A DNA stretch of 64,000 nucleotides, taken from the NCBI RefSeq assembly GCF_019059575.1, contig NW_024881503.1, forward strand, positions 186,001 through 250,000. Direction: 5' to 3'. Shown piece by piece: positions 31,909 through 42,950 of the stretch. A program made the position numbers and the translations under genes. How positions within the stretch are numbered: the stretch's first letter is position 1; each line of letters opens with the position of its first letter. Source of the stretch: Amphibalanus amphitrite (taxonomy: Eukaryota > Arthropoda > Thecostraca > Balanomorpha > Balanidae). Under the pieces are notes generated by a model that was given only the letters and a program-made list of their open reading frames with translations, was not told where the DNA came from and searched no databases.

Positions 31909-33700
31909 CCCGCGCCGGGCCGGGGGGGGTATTTGAACACCCCCCCTGCGGTTTTTCGCAGATATCTCAAAAACGGCGGCGCGGAGCGCCGCCGTTTTTG
32001 GCACACCTGTTTGTGCATCTTTTCCGCACATGTTGTGAAAATTTCAAACCCAGGTCACCTTAGGTCAGGTCACCAGGTCACGCCAAGTGACCTAGCCTCA
32101 GAAAAAATAAGAATGCTCGTCATAGCTATACCGATTGATCGATTGCCTTGAAACATTCAGCGATTGATAAGAGCAACATTATCTATAAAATGTATATCTC
32201 GGAATTTTGATATCGGTGACCTAAGGTCAGGTCAATTTTGCGACCTCTCCATTATAACCCGGCGGCCGCTGGGCCTCCGCGCCACCCGCCGGCCGCTGGG
32301 GGGGGGGGGGGGGGCATATACAGTTGTAGTTGCCCCCCCTTTACTTCTGCGACGATATCGTCGCAACGCGAAGAGATAGAGAAGCGAAACTTTGCACACA
32401 TCTTCCTGAATACCTAGCCGAGGTTGTGTCCAAATTTGGTGTCGATCCCATTTGAAATGACGTCACAGTGACGTCATAAGTGAAATTATAGATTTGCGAC
32501 TCTCATATTCCTCACGATACATCAGATATATGGGACCGAATATAAAGGGTCAATTATTGGTCAGAAACTAGATGGAAGTGTAGTTAGATGTTTTAGGATG
32601 ACAGCAGGTGCTGTCTAGCTCATTTACAGTTGAGTTTCATGCTCAGCGTCATCAGAAACGGTCCATATCGGAAAACGACAAAACTTTATGACGTCACTGT
32701 GACGTCATCTTAAGTGCTACAACCACCAAACTTTCCTCAAACATTGCCTAGGTATTCATTTGAAGCTATGCCAAGTTTCACGTTCGTTGCTCATCAGGTT
32801 TCGGAGATATTTCACAAAACGTAAAGGGGGGGGGGGCAACTTTATGCCCCCCCCCCCAGCGGCTCGTGGGATAAGTCAATGGGAGAAAATTGAAAAGCGT
32901 CTGTTTTGCACGAACGTTATTCTAGACACTCTCAAACATCGAGATGTAGGTAAAATGGACTCACTGAACCGGAAAATGGCAACTGTGACCCCTCGTTATG
33001 TCCCCGAGGTCATCTCAGGTCACGAACAGAATCTAACAGTTTTTCGCTAATAACTTCTGATAGAGACGTGCTAGAGCGCTGAAAACGCCTTAGATGTGTT
33101 CGGCTCGACGTTGCGGATCGACTGATATGCAACATGACCTTTTCCGGTCAGGTCATGACCTTGACCTGAGGTCAAATTTTCAAGTTGACCTTTCAAGGTC
33201 AAATTATAGTTCATTCGACGCGTCTCGACGAGAGGAACACGATGGTGGCAAAAGTAATGTCATGACTCTTTTGAGTCAAAAGTTATTGCCGAAAAAACGT
33301 TTTTCGTAAAAACGGCTATTTTTGGAGTTTTTGCCCCCTGGAGGCTAAACCGTTGACCTGAGGTCAAATCTGAGAACATTACTCAGAAAGGTCTGTAAAA
33401 TGGCTATCGAATGCGCTTTTCCGCGGCGCTGTAGCTCTATCGGTTCCCGAGATAGCCGTTGGCAGTTTCCAAAATGTTGAAATAGTGGACATTTGACCTT
33501 TGGTGACCTCTGGTGACCTGACCTTTGACCTGACCCAAAAAATGACCGAAGTGTTTTCGTCCTTATTTTGGACGTTCTTTCGATTGCCGCTTACCGCGTG
33601 TCGCTACGTGGCCCAGGAGCCGAGTTAGAAGGGGGGGGGGTGTTCAGACACCCCCCCCCCCGGCCCGGCGCGGAATCTCAGAGCACCGGCCCGGCGCGGG
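31909..33700 (+). mobile_element. TTAA-type element carrying a second TTAA-type element
   Basis: TTAA lies at 31905-31908 and 33701-33704. The left terminus CCCGCGCCGGGCCGGGG is single. The right motif CGGCCCGGCGCGG is duplicated (33661 and 33687, 26 bp). Hairpin loops are TATTTGAACA and TGTTCAGACA. A strong GC hairpin (31968-32000, core GGCGGCGCGGAGCGCCGCC) lies beside the single end. It contains the nested element 32258-32870. AGGTCA words are dense at 32045-32230 and 33120-33540. Confidence 0.88.
32258..32870 (-). mobile_element. Nested TTAA-type element at an ATAA target
   Basis: ATAA flanks both sides (32254-32257 and 32871-32874). The homologous block in 25285-26318 reads CATTATAAGTCAATGG, which gives the empty site directly. 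The duplicated terminus is on the left (GGCCGCTGGG at 32264 and 32291, 27 bp) and the single terminus CCCAGCGGCTCGTGGG on the right. Both ends have G-run/C-run hairpins. The interior has TGACGTCA palindromes and few AGGTCA words. Confidence 0.87.
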
Positions 33701-33704
33701 TTAA

Positions 33705-35492
33705 AGCATCGCCTCACAACGGTATGGTGATTTTGTTGGTATTTCAACTTCTGCCGGCAACAACATTGCATGCATGTGTAATTATTTCTGCACATCAGCA
33801 GAAAGCAGAAATGAGATGACAACAGCTACATTCCTTCAGAAACTTAAGAGTCACTGGGCGGTACTGCTCATTTACAGCTAGGTACATGCATATAGTTCCA
33901 CTCTTACCCGCTAAATTGACGAATTAATACCACTGGGTCCATAATAGATTGATGTCGGGAACGCACTTAAACCGTTTTCATATAGATAGAACGACCTGGT
34001 TGCGCTAATGGTCGCTCCAAACCGCTCCTTTCACCTATTTCTCGCACACTGCCAACGCTTTATGACACGGACACCGGCCTAAGACAGAGTCAGTCCGGCA
34101 AGACACTGACACTGACACTGACACCGAAACTGACACTGACACTGACACTGACACCGGCCTGTGGCGTCCGCTGTGTAACTAGCAGATGCTAATGGAGGAA
34201 GATCTCGACCTGCCAAGGATGACCAGCCGCCTGAATGACCAACCAGCAAACCAACCGACTGATTGACCGATAGACCGACCGAATGACTGATTGACCACTG
34301 ACCACCGACCGACAGTCCGACCGACGCGACCGACTAACTGAGAGACCGATCGACTACTGACGACCAACCAAGCAACCGACCGACCACCGTTCGACCACCG
34401 TCCGACCTGACTGACCAACCAACCGACTGACTGTCCAACAGATCTTCAAAGCGATCAGCGACCTTTCATCAACAACCGGTGGTCTTTGATCCCGAGTATA
34501 CAGTTAAAGCCGAACAATGTCTGCCCGGTATGATCAGAGGACAAAGTAACAGGCACATGTCCAAACATTCGGCCTTACTGTGGATAATTCACCACAAACT
34601 TGAAAAAAACTACAGACAGAGCACTGAAAAAAGTTGGAGGAGTTGAATGGAGTAAACATAGTGGTTTTTGCGGAGCATTGCGGTTCTTTAGATGTGCAAC
34701 AGGGTATTATATAATTTAAGTCAGCCTATGTAGGATTCCTCTCTTTAGGACACAATCCTGATTTAACTGAAGTCAAGTTGTCAGAGACATTTATAAGACT
34801 TACACTCTAGTTTCTGAGAAGCAAAGCAACATCAAAACGGCCGTAGCCTAGAGATTCCATTAAGGAAGCGTCACTAACAGAAGTGCTGAGAAGCGCCGTA
34901 AAATAAAATGATTTATTTGTGAGAAGACCGCTACACGGATGTAAGCTTTCTGAATGATCACTTTTTAACTTTTAGTTGCATTGCTCAAACCAAGACAGAC
35001 TTAAGGAAGCGATTCATCGATGTAAGATGAGGTTCTGGATTTGTCATACAATTTATGCTATCAAAGGTATACATTACAATAAGATTGAGTATTTTATGTC
35101 GGAGAAGCGATGTAGGTTTCCTTGTGAGACCTGCTTCGCGTCACCCAGGCTGAAAATGGTATTGTGGTATTAACAAAACCGTCTCGTGTGCTGACGTCAC
35201 TGCCATCACCTGTCTGTCCCTTTGACGTCACCGATAGGGACCGTCAGCTTGAAAGACAGGGCACTGTCAACCTAGACGGCCCCCGGCTGCGGGTCTCCAC
35301 CGGTTGTCTGGTGAAATATCGGTATATGGTCGGACGAAGAGACACTCAGACATATCGCCATATGGTCTGGTGAAATATCGGTATATGGTCGGACGAAGTG
35401 ACAAAACAATGGGACCGGCACCATATTTTCAAAGGAAAGAAACTTTGGAATTGATATTGATAATTCACAGAGGCAGGAATATACGACGCACC
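33705..35492. other. No gene; simple repeats and a short direct repeat
   Basis: (CTGACA)n runs through 34104-34155 and a GACC/GACT tetranucleotide tract fills about 34224-34436. A 34-bp block starting GTCTGGTGAAATATCGG is repeated at 35306-35339 and 35365-35398 (59 bp apart). I see no exon. Confidence 0.6.
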
Positions 35493-35496
35493 TTAA

Positions 35497-36369
35497 CCCT
35501 ATTAGTGGCAGGCTCCTGGCTACCCCATATTAGTGGCAGGGGGGGGGGGCTGTTTACGACCCGCCCTTGATATCTCGAGATCTAACCGGCCGATTTTCAA
35601 AATTCAAACGGCATTCGATTTGGCTCAACGAGATCTACATTTCTAAAAAAAAAAAATTAAAAAAGTCAATAGGGCGGTAGAGGAGGGTAAAAACGGGTAA
35701 ATTGCAGATACATTTTAGACTGTTTATCACGGCCAGGTTTCTGAACCAATCTTAACGCAACTTTTGCCGATCGATAGAGAATGAACCAGGAATTCACATG
35801 GATCATAAAAATATGCATTTTCAAAAATCATAGGCGGATACAGATCATTGAGATTGGGGGTACACAAAAAGTATAGTAAATAAGGTTTTTGTTGGTACTG
35901 TTTCTAAAAAGGGTGGCAATGGTCTTGTTATGTTACAATTTTCTTATGAGAGAACGACTAAAATTGTATTGGTCATGCATAGGCGGTGTCAGGGCACCTA
36001 TGTTGGGAGGTAAAAAATAACCCCCCTTTTTGGACGCCTGGATCCGCCTATTATAGCAAAAACGTGTTAAAAGAGGATGAACAATAACTTTGTATATGTT
36101 ATCACATGATACCTTTCATTCACTGTTCGTAAAACTGGTGCAGCATCGTGATCTTCGCCCAAATGACTCGCTTCACGAATAGGACCCCCAATTCCCAGTG
36201 CTCTGGAGCCGCCCCTGGTAAAGTTATGAACTTGAAATTTTCAGGGAATGTGCCCAATTTAGTTTTAGGAAAAGTCAGAAAATTTCAGCATCGTAGCTTC
36301 AGCGGTTTCGGAGATATTCCCGAAAAACCTGAGGGTTGGATAAAAACAACCCCCCTGCCACTAATAGGG
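35497..36369 (+). mobile_element. TTAA-type element of a divergent subfamily
   Basis: TTAA lies at 35493-35496 and 36370-36373. The ends are CCCTATTAGTGGCAGG and its complement. The left motif ATTAGTGGCAGG is duplicated (35501 and 35529, 28 bp). The GATATCTCGAGATC block follows the left hairpin. Unlike its relatives, its interior has almost no AGGTCA, yet it keeps the same end design. Confidence 0.87.
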
Positions 36370-36373
36370 TTAA

Positions 36374-38610
36374 ACCGTTGAACAACTTATGTATGCAGCG
36401 TCAAAAACGATTGGTAAAAGAATAATTAGGATGAATAATCAAGCAAAAAGAGCAACGGGCCAGCCGACCATGACTGGCCCCATCGACCGAGAGCAAAGGC
36501 GATGACAATAGATTCCGAACGGCCTACCAAAAGCAGTTCCACAAGCGCATAAATTCGAATCTCCTCAGTCTCAAGAAAAAATATGAAGACAAATCGCCCC
36601 TTTTCCTCGCTATCCACTTTTCGAAGGGAATTCGTTCGCTATTTTCAGACGCAGCCTTCAGAGACAGCCTTCAGCCATAAGTTGACCTGTCAATGTTCGA
36701 CCGCCTAATTCTTCTCAGCTGTTCGACATGACCTTTGCTGGGGCTTCTTGGGTAGATTTATTTAGCCGTTGGGATTTTAGTGGCTACCGACGGACGACAG
36801 GGGGCGTTATAATCGAGCCTGGCACTGATCCTTGGTTGGACCTCTTTGCATAAAATCTGCATCTGACAAGCACTTGCAATGCATTGAGTTAGGCAGAGCA
36901 GAGCAAAGTGAATTCTGTTTTGACGAGGTTTGCAATGCATTGAGCCAGGTAGAGCAGATCCAATACACTTTTGTTTAATAAACTCGCGATAAAGTTCCGG
37001 TCTTCAGCAAAAACAAGGCTCATATAGGTACTAATAGAATGCCACGCACTTCTAGGATATCTCAATCTGAGAAGGATAGACGCAGTACGTTCACAAGAAA
37101 AGAGGCGAAGAAAAATTATAATATATCTGCTGGCGATCCCGTTCGATGGAATTCAATTGCTCGAAAAGAAACACCTCAACATACAAACACACTTTGAATG
37201 GGACAGGCGGCAAAGCGCATTTGTGTCTCTCTGTGCCATATCTATTGTTCCATGAGTGTTTTGATGTGTCTGTTTTATACCCATTATCCATGATGATAAC
37301 CGAAGGTTTGTTGTCAATAGTTAAAACACTATTCTTTAGAATTGTGTTTTTCTATTGAAAAACAAATCTGAGTTCCCTGACAATTTGGCAAAAGCTGCCT
37401 GAGATCAGTATGAGTGTTTCTGCTTATTGCCTCACACGCCATTGCATTGGTCAGGCAGGCAGGACGTCCGTTCGCGGTAGTGGTCACAGCCGTCGGGCAA
37501 TAGATTAGGGTCTGCCGATACGGCATAACGTTTCCATGGCAACCTGTCCACAATGTGACGGGCTGGTTTGCAATGGCACCTCTAGGCGCGCTTTCTGACC
37601 TAGCAGGCTTCGCTCTATCGCAATGAACCCAGACTGACGAAATCAATGACAGAATTATAACGGTGTATAGTGGCCCCTAATGCAATATTTTTGAAAGGAT
37701 GTGGATTTGTAGAAAAAAGAATGTAGAAGAAGAATGTAGAAAGAATGTGGACCACATTCTTGTTTCAGGCAAGAATGTGGTCAACAAATAAGCCCATCGA
37801 CAAAATGATCAAAAAATAAAACCTAAAAAGTAAAAATAAATGAGGCATGACATGATAAAATGTGATATCATTACAGAACAGCATGAATAAAATTGCAATA
37901 GGATCCGTATTGCACTCACAATTTTTGGACCCTAATTTACTTTTCGAAGTATTGATATAAACTATTTAGGTATTCTATAGTTGAAGAAAACGCTTGAATA
38001 GAGATATAAATAAAACCAATAAACGAAATTGAATGACACAAAATACACATCACATGTGTCGAAGACCAAAACGTTGTATGACTTAAGCTTAACTGTAGAG
38101 CGGATCACTGAAGACAAGTTCGACATTAGCTGCAATAATCTTCTATAAAACAGGGCCATACTTGCCAAAAAATTACTTGAGAAACTGAGTGCGCATTAAC
38201 ATCAAAGATATGAAATAATATGATTGAACAAATGGGTCAAGACGTTCTTTAGGCACAGCCAGAGCCTACCGCATTGTGGAAGCACCAAAAGAACCGTAAA
38301 CAACCGTGAATTGATTTAGAGCTCTGTCCTAATTCCAGACATTGAGTGCATTGCTGTGTGGTTATTTAATTGCGTTTATATGAAATACGAGTCGGAGCAA
38401 TATGGGTCATGTAAAACTAATTTCGAGCGAATTTCAGTAATCTGTCTATGACAAAAAGCGCTTGCCAGTTATTCAAGCTTTTTCTAAGCAAATATGCTAT
38501 TTTGCATAATTCATATCATTTGAATGATGATAAAAGTATCTTGTCATTTTGTGCATAAGAGCACGTACCGAAGTAGTCCATATCCAGACAAACTAAAAAC
38601 GAGGACGTTA
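36374..38610. other. No gene recognised
   Basis: Mostly unique AT-rich sequence. A 32-bp block starting GTTTCAGGCAAGAATGTGG at 37762-37793 recurs at 40677-40708. AAGAATGTAG-like words repeat just before it. None of the small open frames has a recognised domain. Confidence 0.4.
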
Positions 38611-39281
38611 TTACGGAGCGAGCGAAGCGAGCGGAGTCTTACGTAGAATAACGGAAATTTCTGAGTATGAGCGGCCGGCCGGCCGGCCGGCCGGCCGTGC
38701 GGACGCTTTTGCGAGGCTTAGGTATATCTCAGCAACCACTTGACCGATTTACATGCGGTAATTTTTGTAGGGTAGCTTCATTCCTTCTACCAAGTATTGG
38801 ACTATTCCCGATGCATGTGGGTGACCCCTTATGCACGTGCCACGTGCAAAACGAAGAGGTGTCACTTTTGTAATTGTTGCAATATCTCGGTAACTACTTG
38901 GCCGATTGCGCTGAAAGTTGGCATGTAGGTAGGCACCCACTAGGCACTGCATATCCATGTGCCAGAGTTGGGGTGCTGCTGCACGTGCGCACGTGCAGGG
39001 GTCGTTTCCAGATCTCGAGAACGGCTGGACCGATGGCGCTCAAATTTGGTACACAGTTAGGGACCAGTTAGTAGGGTGCCGTGCACAAGTCAGTTGGGAC
39101 CCATTTTGCACGTGCGCACGTGCAGGGTGCCGCTCCCAGATCTCGAGAACGGCTGGGCCGATTGTGCTCAAATTTGGCACATTGCTAGAAACCGGTCAGT
39201 AGGGTGCCGTGCACAAGTCAGTTGGAGGTACCCCCTCGAAATTTCGCACGTGCAAGACTCACCCCCTCGCTCGCTCCGTTA
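38611..39281. repeat. Foldback-flanked block of 128-bp E-box repeats
   Basis: The outer arms are ACGGAGCGAGCGA (38613 on) and TCGCTCGCTCCGT (to 39280). A (GGCC)n run fills 38672-38697. A module containing ATCTCGAGAACGGCTGG and CTCAAATTTGG occurs near 38726, 38884, 39012 and 39140, the last three exactly 128 bp apart. Between modules lie GCACGTGC palindromes (E-boxes CACGTG). It resembles no coding domain. Confidence 0.7.
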
Positions 39282-39283
39282 GT

Positions 39284-41108
39284 CGCCCCAAAAGGCGCTA
39301 TACTGGTTTACTTTAATGGACATTATTATACGAAGGCCTTTTATTCATTGAACCGTGAATGTGTTCCCCTGACATCAATAACATCTTCTTCGTTGTAATA
39401 TCCCCTCAAAACAACGCAAGGAGACTTTACAAAGCTACACTGATGTCTTAAATACGCTATTTTATTAATTTCTTTGCGTCGCACAATGTCGTCAGGCATG
39501 CGAACCGCGTGCGGCGCGACCCATAACATAATTATGTGAGATACACACATAACACACACTCACACATACTGCAGCAAGTAATCACCATAATGCGTTCATT
39601 CCATTACGCAGCTCTTGTAAAAGTTGCCGTCGGAGCCACAACGCAGTCCTGTTGTTGCCATTAGCTGAAGACCAAGTAATCTCATTTGACGAAGAGCGAA
39701 TAACTATCAGCGTGTTGGTAAAGGTAACTTATAGTAGCATGTTGTGACTTTGGTAACTGCAATGGGATTCAAAGACAGCAACAAGGGAAGCGAATTTCGA
39801 TTTGACAGTGCGTTGTAGTGTGGATAATTTTCTAAGAAGTATGTAAGCATATCTCCTCCCTTTGACTTGATTGTCGTAGAACTTGTTTGCAAGAACATGT
39901 TGATAATATTGAACTGTCAAGTAACATCGCATAGGACTAGTGTATCTGACACCCAGAAACACTATCTTGCAGTAAAAAAGCAACGGAATAGCTTCTGGAA
40001 CTTATCTTCTGCGGGTAATAAGCTGCCCCTTCACCTCCAAAACTATTCATTATCCTCCCCTCTAGGAATGTAAGTAACTCCAACATTCGTCCTCCTGTTT
40101 GCTGGAAGATAAATTGGCTGGAACAAAAACAGCAAAACCGTTAGTGTGACGAGTAAGCGGAGGTAGAAGGGTTTTACCGCTCAGTTCACGAACACGGAAA
40201 CTTTGCAGCGTCTGAACTCCGTTGGTTTATAAGTCCTTCCCTACACTCAAGACCATACCGTAAAGAATGTCAGCTTCTGTGCATGAGTTCATGAAATATC
40301 ATTACAGATTGGTAGAAACCACGCGATTCTATTATAAACTCATCCACACTGCCGGTCACCGCCCTGGGGTCATGACCCGACAGGAGGGGTCACGATCGGC
40401 AAAGTGCCCCAGGGTTTCCGTGCCCGTCTGCCAGCCGTTGACATTGCTGCGCTGCACTGCGGACCACCAGCCGCAGCATAGGCGGAGCTTCCGGTGAGCT
40501 TCAAACCTCTGGAAGGATTTTCTGGAGGCGTGCTCGTTTTTCCGAGAATGTTTTGCGTACCTCAGATTTACATAGAACGCTGATTGTTCGGAGAAGAGGT
40601 CGAGAGCGATAAATGGGATTGGATGCTGGGCAACCAAAAGATAATCAGTCTGTCCGAGGATTTTTTTTTCAATAATGTTTCAGGCAAGAATGTGGTCAAC
40701 AAATAAGCGATGCCATGTAAAGATGTCAACGAACTTGCTTGCTGCTGTTTTTGTTGTTTTTTTTTCAGCTGGTAGAAACGTGCAAAATAAACAGAAACAA
40801 TATATTTGCTCAGTATTTTCCTTTCATTCCCTTTATAAAAAATACATCAGTTTCGAACTTTCGAGCTTTTAGCACGCACATAGGGCAAGTCTCAGACAAA
40901 ATTGCTGTATGACATACGAACAAACTTTTGTTCACGGCTATATCCAAGTGGTAAAGATAAAGATCCCGATGCATGGTAGAAGAAGCGCAAGAGCCATCTG
41001 AGGCTTTTGATCATGAAGTCATTGAAGCTTCCCGCATCTCATATTTGGGTCAGTGAAGCGACGAGGTTGGGGGGGGGGGGGTGCACTAGATATATTCGTT
41101 AATGAGTC
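39284..41108. other. No gene recognised
   Basis: Unique sequence with the second copy of the 32-bp repeat (40677-40708), a T-run at 40755 and a G-run near 41069-41081. Open frames here are short and unsupported. Confidence 0.4.
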
Positions 41109-41116
41109 CGTCTGAC

Positions 41117-41711
41117 CAGTGGCGCGGGAACTTCTTCCAGACTGGGGGGGGGCTGAACCATAATAGAAATCAACCTAGGGTACCCCCAAATCTAGTTTTC
41201 TCACCGGTTTTAGGCCACTTATTTTTCAGACCTTAGCCTTTTCAACAAAAAAAAAAAAAAAACACGAAAATATTTTAAGTGAGGTATTCCGTCTCAGCTG
41301 AGTGAAGAAACTACCGTTTTGGCAGCCTGGAGTAAAGGTTTTAATCTGCCAAATGAGTTGCCGAGCCAGTGAAATAGGTGGATTTTTCACTTACCTACAT
41401 GCTTTCTTCCTTTGTGACCCACAACCACTAATTTGGGGAGGACAAGCTGCCCAACGGTTCCTGGCTTCATGAAACGTTGTGGGGCACCGCCCCCACGGCT
41501 GCAGAGTTGTGGGGGCAAGCTTCCCCCACTGCCCCCTCCCCCGTTTCCCACGCCTATGTATGAATCTATGAAATTATGTTGGTAGATTTCCGATTTCGAT
41601 TCCTCCAGCTGGGGGGGGGGGGCTCAAATACATTACGAGCCCCCCCCAGCCGAAAAGCTGGGGGGGCTCAGCCCCCGCTAGCCCCCCCCCCCCCCGGTTC
41701 CCGCGCCACTG
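41117..41711. mobile_element. hAT-type non-autonomous element
   Basis: The ends are CAGTGGCGCGGGAAC and GTTCCCGCGCCACTG. The perfect 8-bp duplication CGTCTGAC lies at 41109-41116 and 41712-41719. The interior has GTACCCCCAAATCTAG and a G-run/C-run hairpin near 41610-41650. A related smaller copy is at 42070-42310. Confidence 0.92.
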
Positions 41712-42069
41712 CGTCTGACAGTCACCCATGTTCAGTTCCTTTTGTTACAATACATATATTGCAATTCGACTCATAAGCAGCAGTTTTGTTTCAGTTCAGA
41801 AATGAAAGCGTTGTAACCACCAGCAAGGATCTTTTGATGAGTGGACGTGGCACATGGTTCCATCTTCGACCTAGCAGAATCATATAGTCCGGATTAACCG
41901 CAAGTGGTTGTGGCACTAAGAACAAAAATCTCCTAAACAATCCAGCCACTTAAACCCATGATGCCTTAGATGCTAGCAGACCACAGTTCAGCCGAAAATT
42001 TGTCACGCAATTCATTTGAAACTCGTAGCCTTTAGGTTCATTCTGAACACAGTATGAGTAAACAGCTTA

Positions 42070-42310
42070 CAGGCGCGCGGGAACTACTTTCAGACAGGGG
42101 GGGGGGGGGCACACCACAATACAGATACAAATCAACCTTGTGTACCCCCAAATCTAGTTTTCTCACCGTTTTTCGGCCACTTATTTTTCATCCCTTGGCT
42201 TTTTTCAACAAAGAAAAAACATTTGCAAAAAAGTGCGTTATTCCGTCTTAAAGTTGTGGGGGGAGGGGAAGCTGCCCCCACAGCCCTCCCCCCCGGTTCC
42301 CGCGCTTACG
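42070..42310. mobile_element. hAT-type MITE related to 41117-41711
   Basis: The ends CAGGCGCGCGGGAAC and GTTCCCGCGC resemble the larger copy. The 8-bp duplication ACAGCTTA lies at 42062-42069 and 42311-42318. Shared interior blocks are GTACCCCCAAATCTAG and GGCCACTTATTTTTCA. It is an internally deleted relative. Confidence 0.9.
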
Positions 42311-42322
42311 ACAGCTTATAAC

Positions 42323-42950
42323 CTACTATGAACGTCAAACCCCTTGAGACCCCACTTTTTTGCGATAATTTTTAAATGCGTCAACTATCGTTGACAATAT
42401 TCTGGCAATGTATGTTTCAGAACCTGCCGAAACTTTTATTACTAAGGTATTTTGACGCCAAACGATTATGGAAGGTACTTCTCATTCACTCGTAATGCTA
42501 AGGTCAATTCAGGCCCGGGCAGAGGCTTGCGCTCGGCCACACTCGAGCCCCGCCACCAGCGCCATCTGTTCTAAATGCCATCTACCAGCGCCCGCTACCG
42601 CTACCAGCTACCACCCACCATCAAGCCTGAATGGAGCGAGAGACGCGAGTGACCGGTCGCCGGGCAAGGAGCGCCGGAGGGGTAGGGCGGAGCTTAGCGC
42701 TGAGGTCATTGCGTGGCACCGCCCCATGAGCGCGTAGCCTCTACCCAAACAGCAGATTCGTTCCGTGAAATTTAACATTACGAGTGAATGAGAAGTACCT
42801 TTCATAATCGTTTGGCGTCAAAATACCTTAGTAATAAAAGTTTCGGCAGGTTCTAAAACACACATTGCCAGAATATTGTCAACGAGAGTTGACGCATTTA
42901 AACGTTATCGCAGAAAAGTGGGGTCTCAAGGGGTTTGACGTCCATAGTAG
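42323..42950. mobile_element. Long-arm foldback element next to a hAT MITE
   Basis: The arms of about 180 bp are near-complementary: CTACTATGAACGTCAAACCC with the complement ending CATAGTAG, continuing through ACCTGCCGAAACTTTTATTA. The centre of about 270 bp is unrelated and GC-richer. The target may be TA (42324 and 42948). It lies 5 bp beyond the duplication of the 42070 element. Confidence 0.8.
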
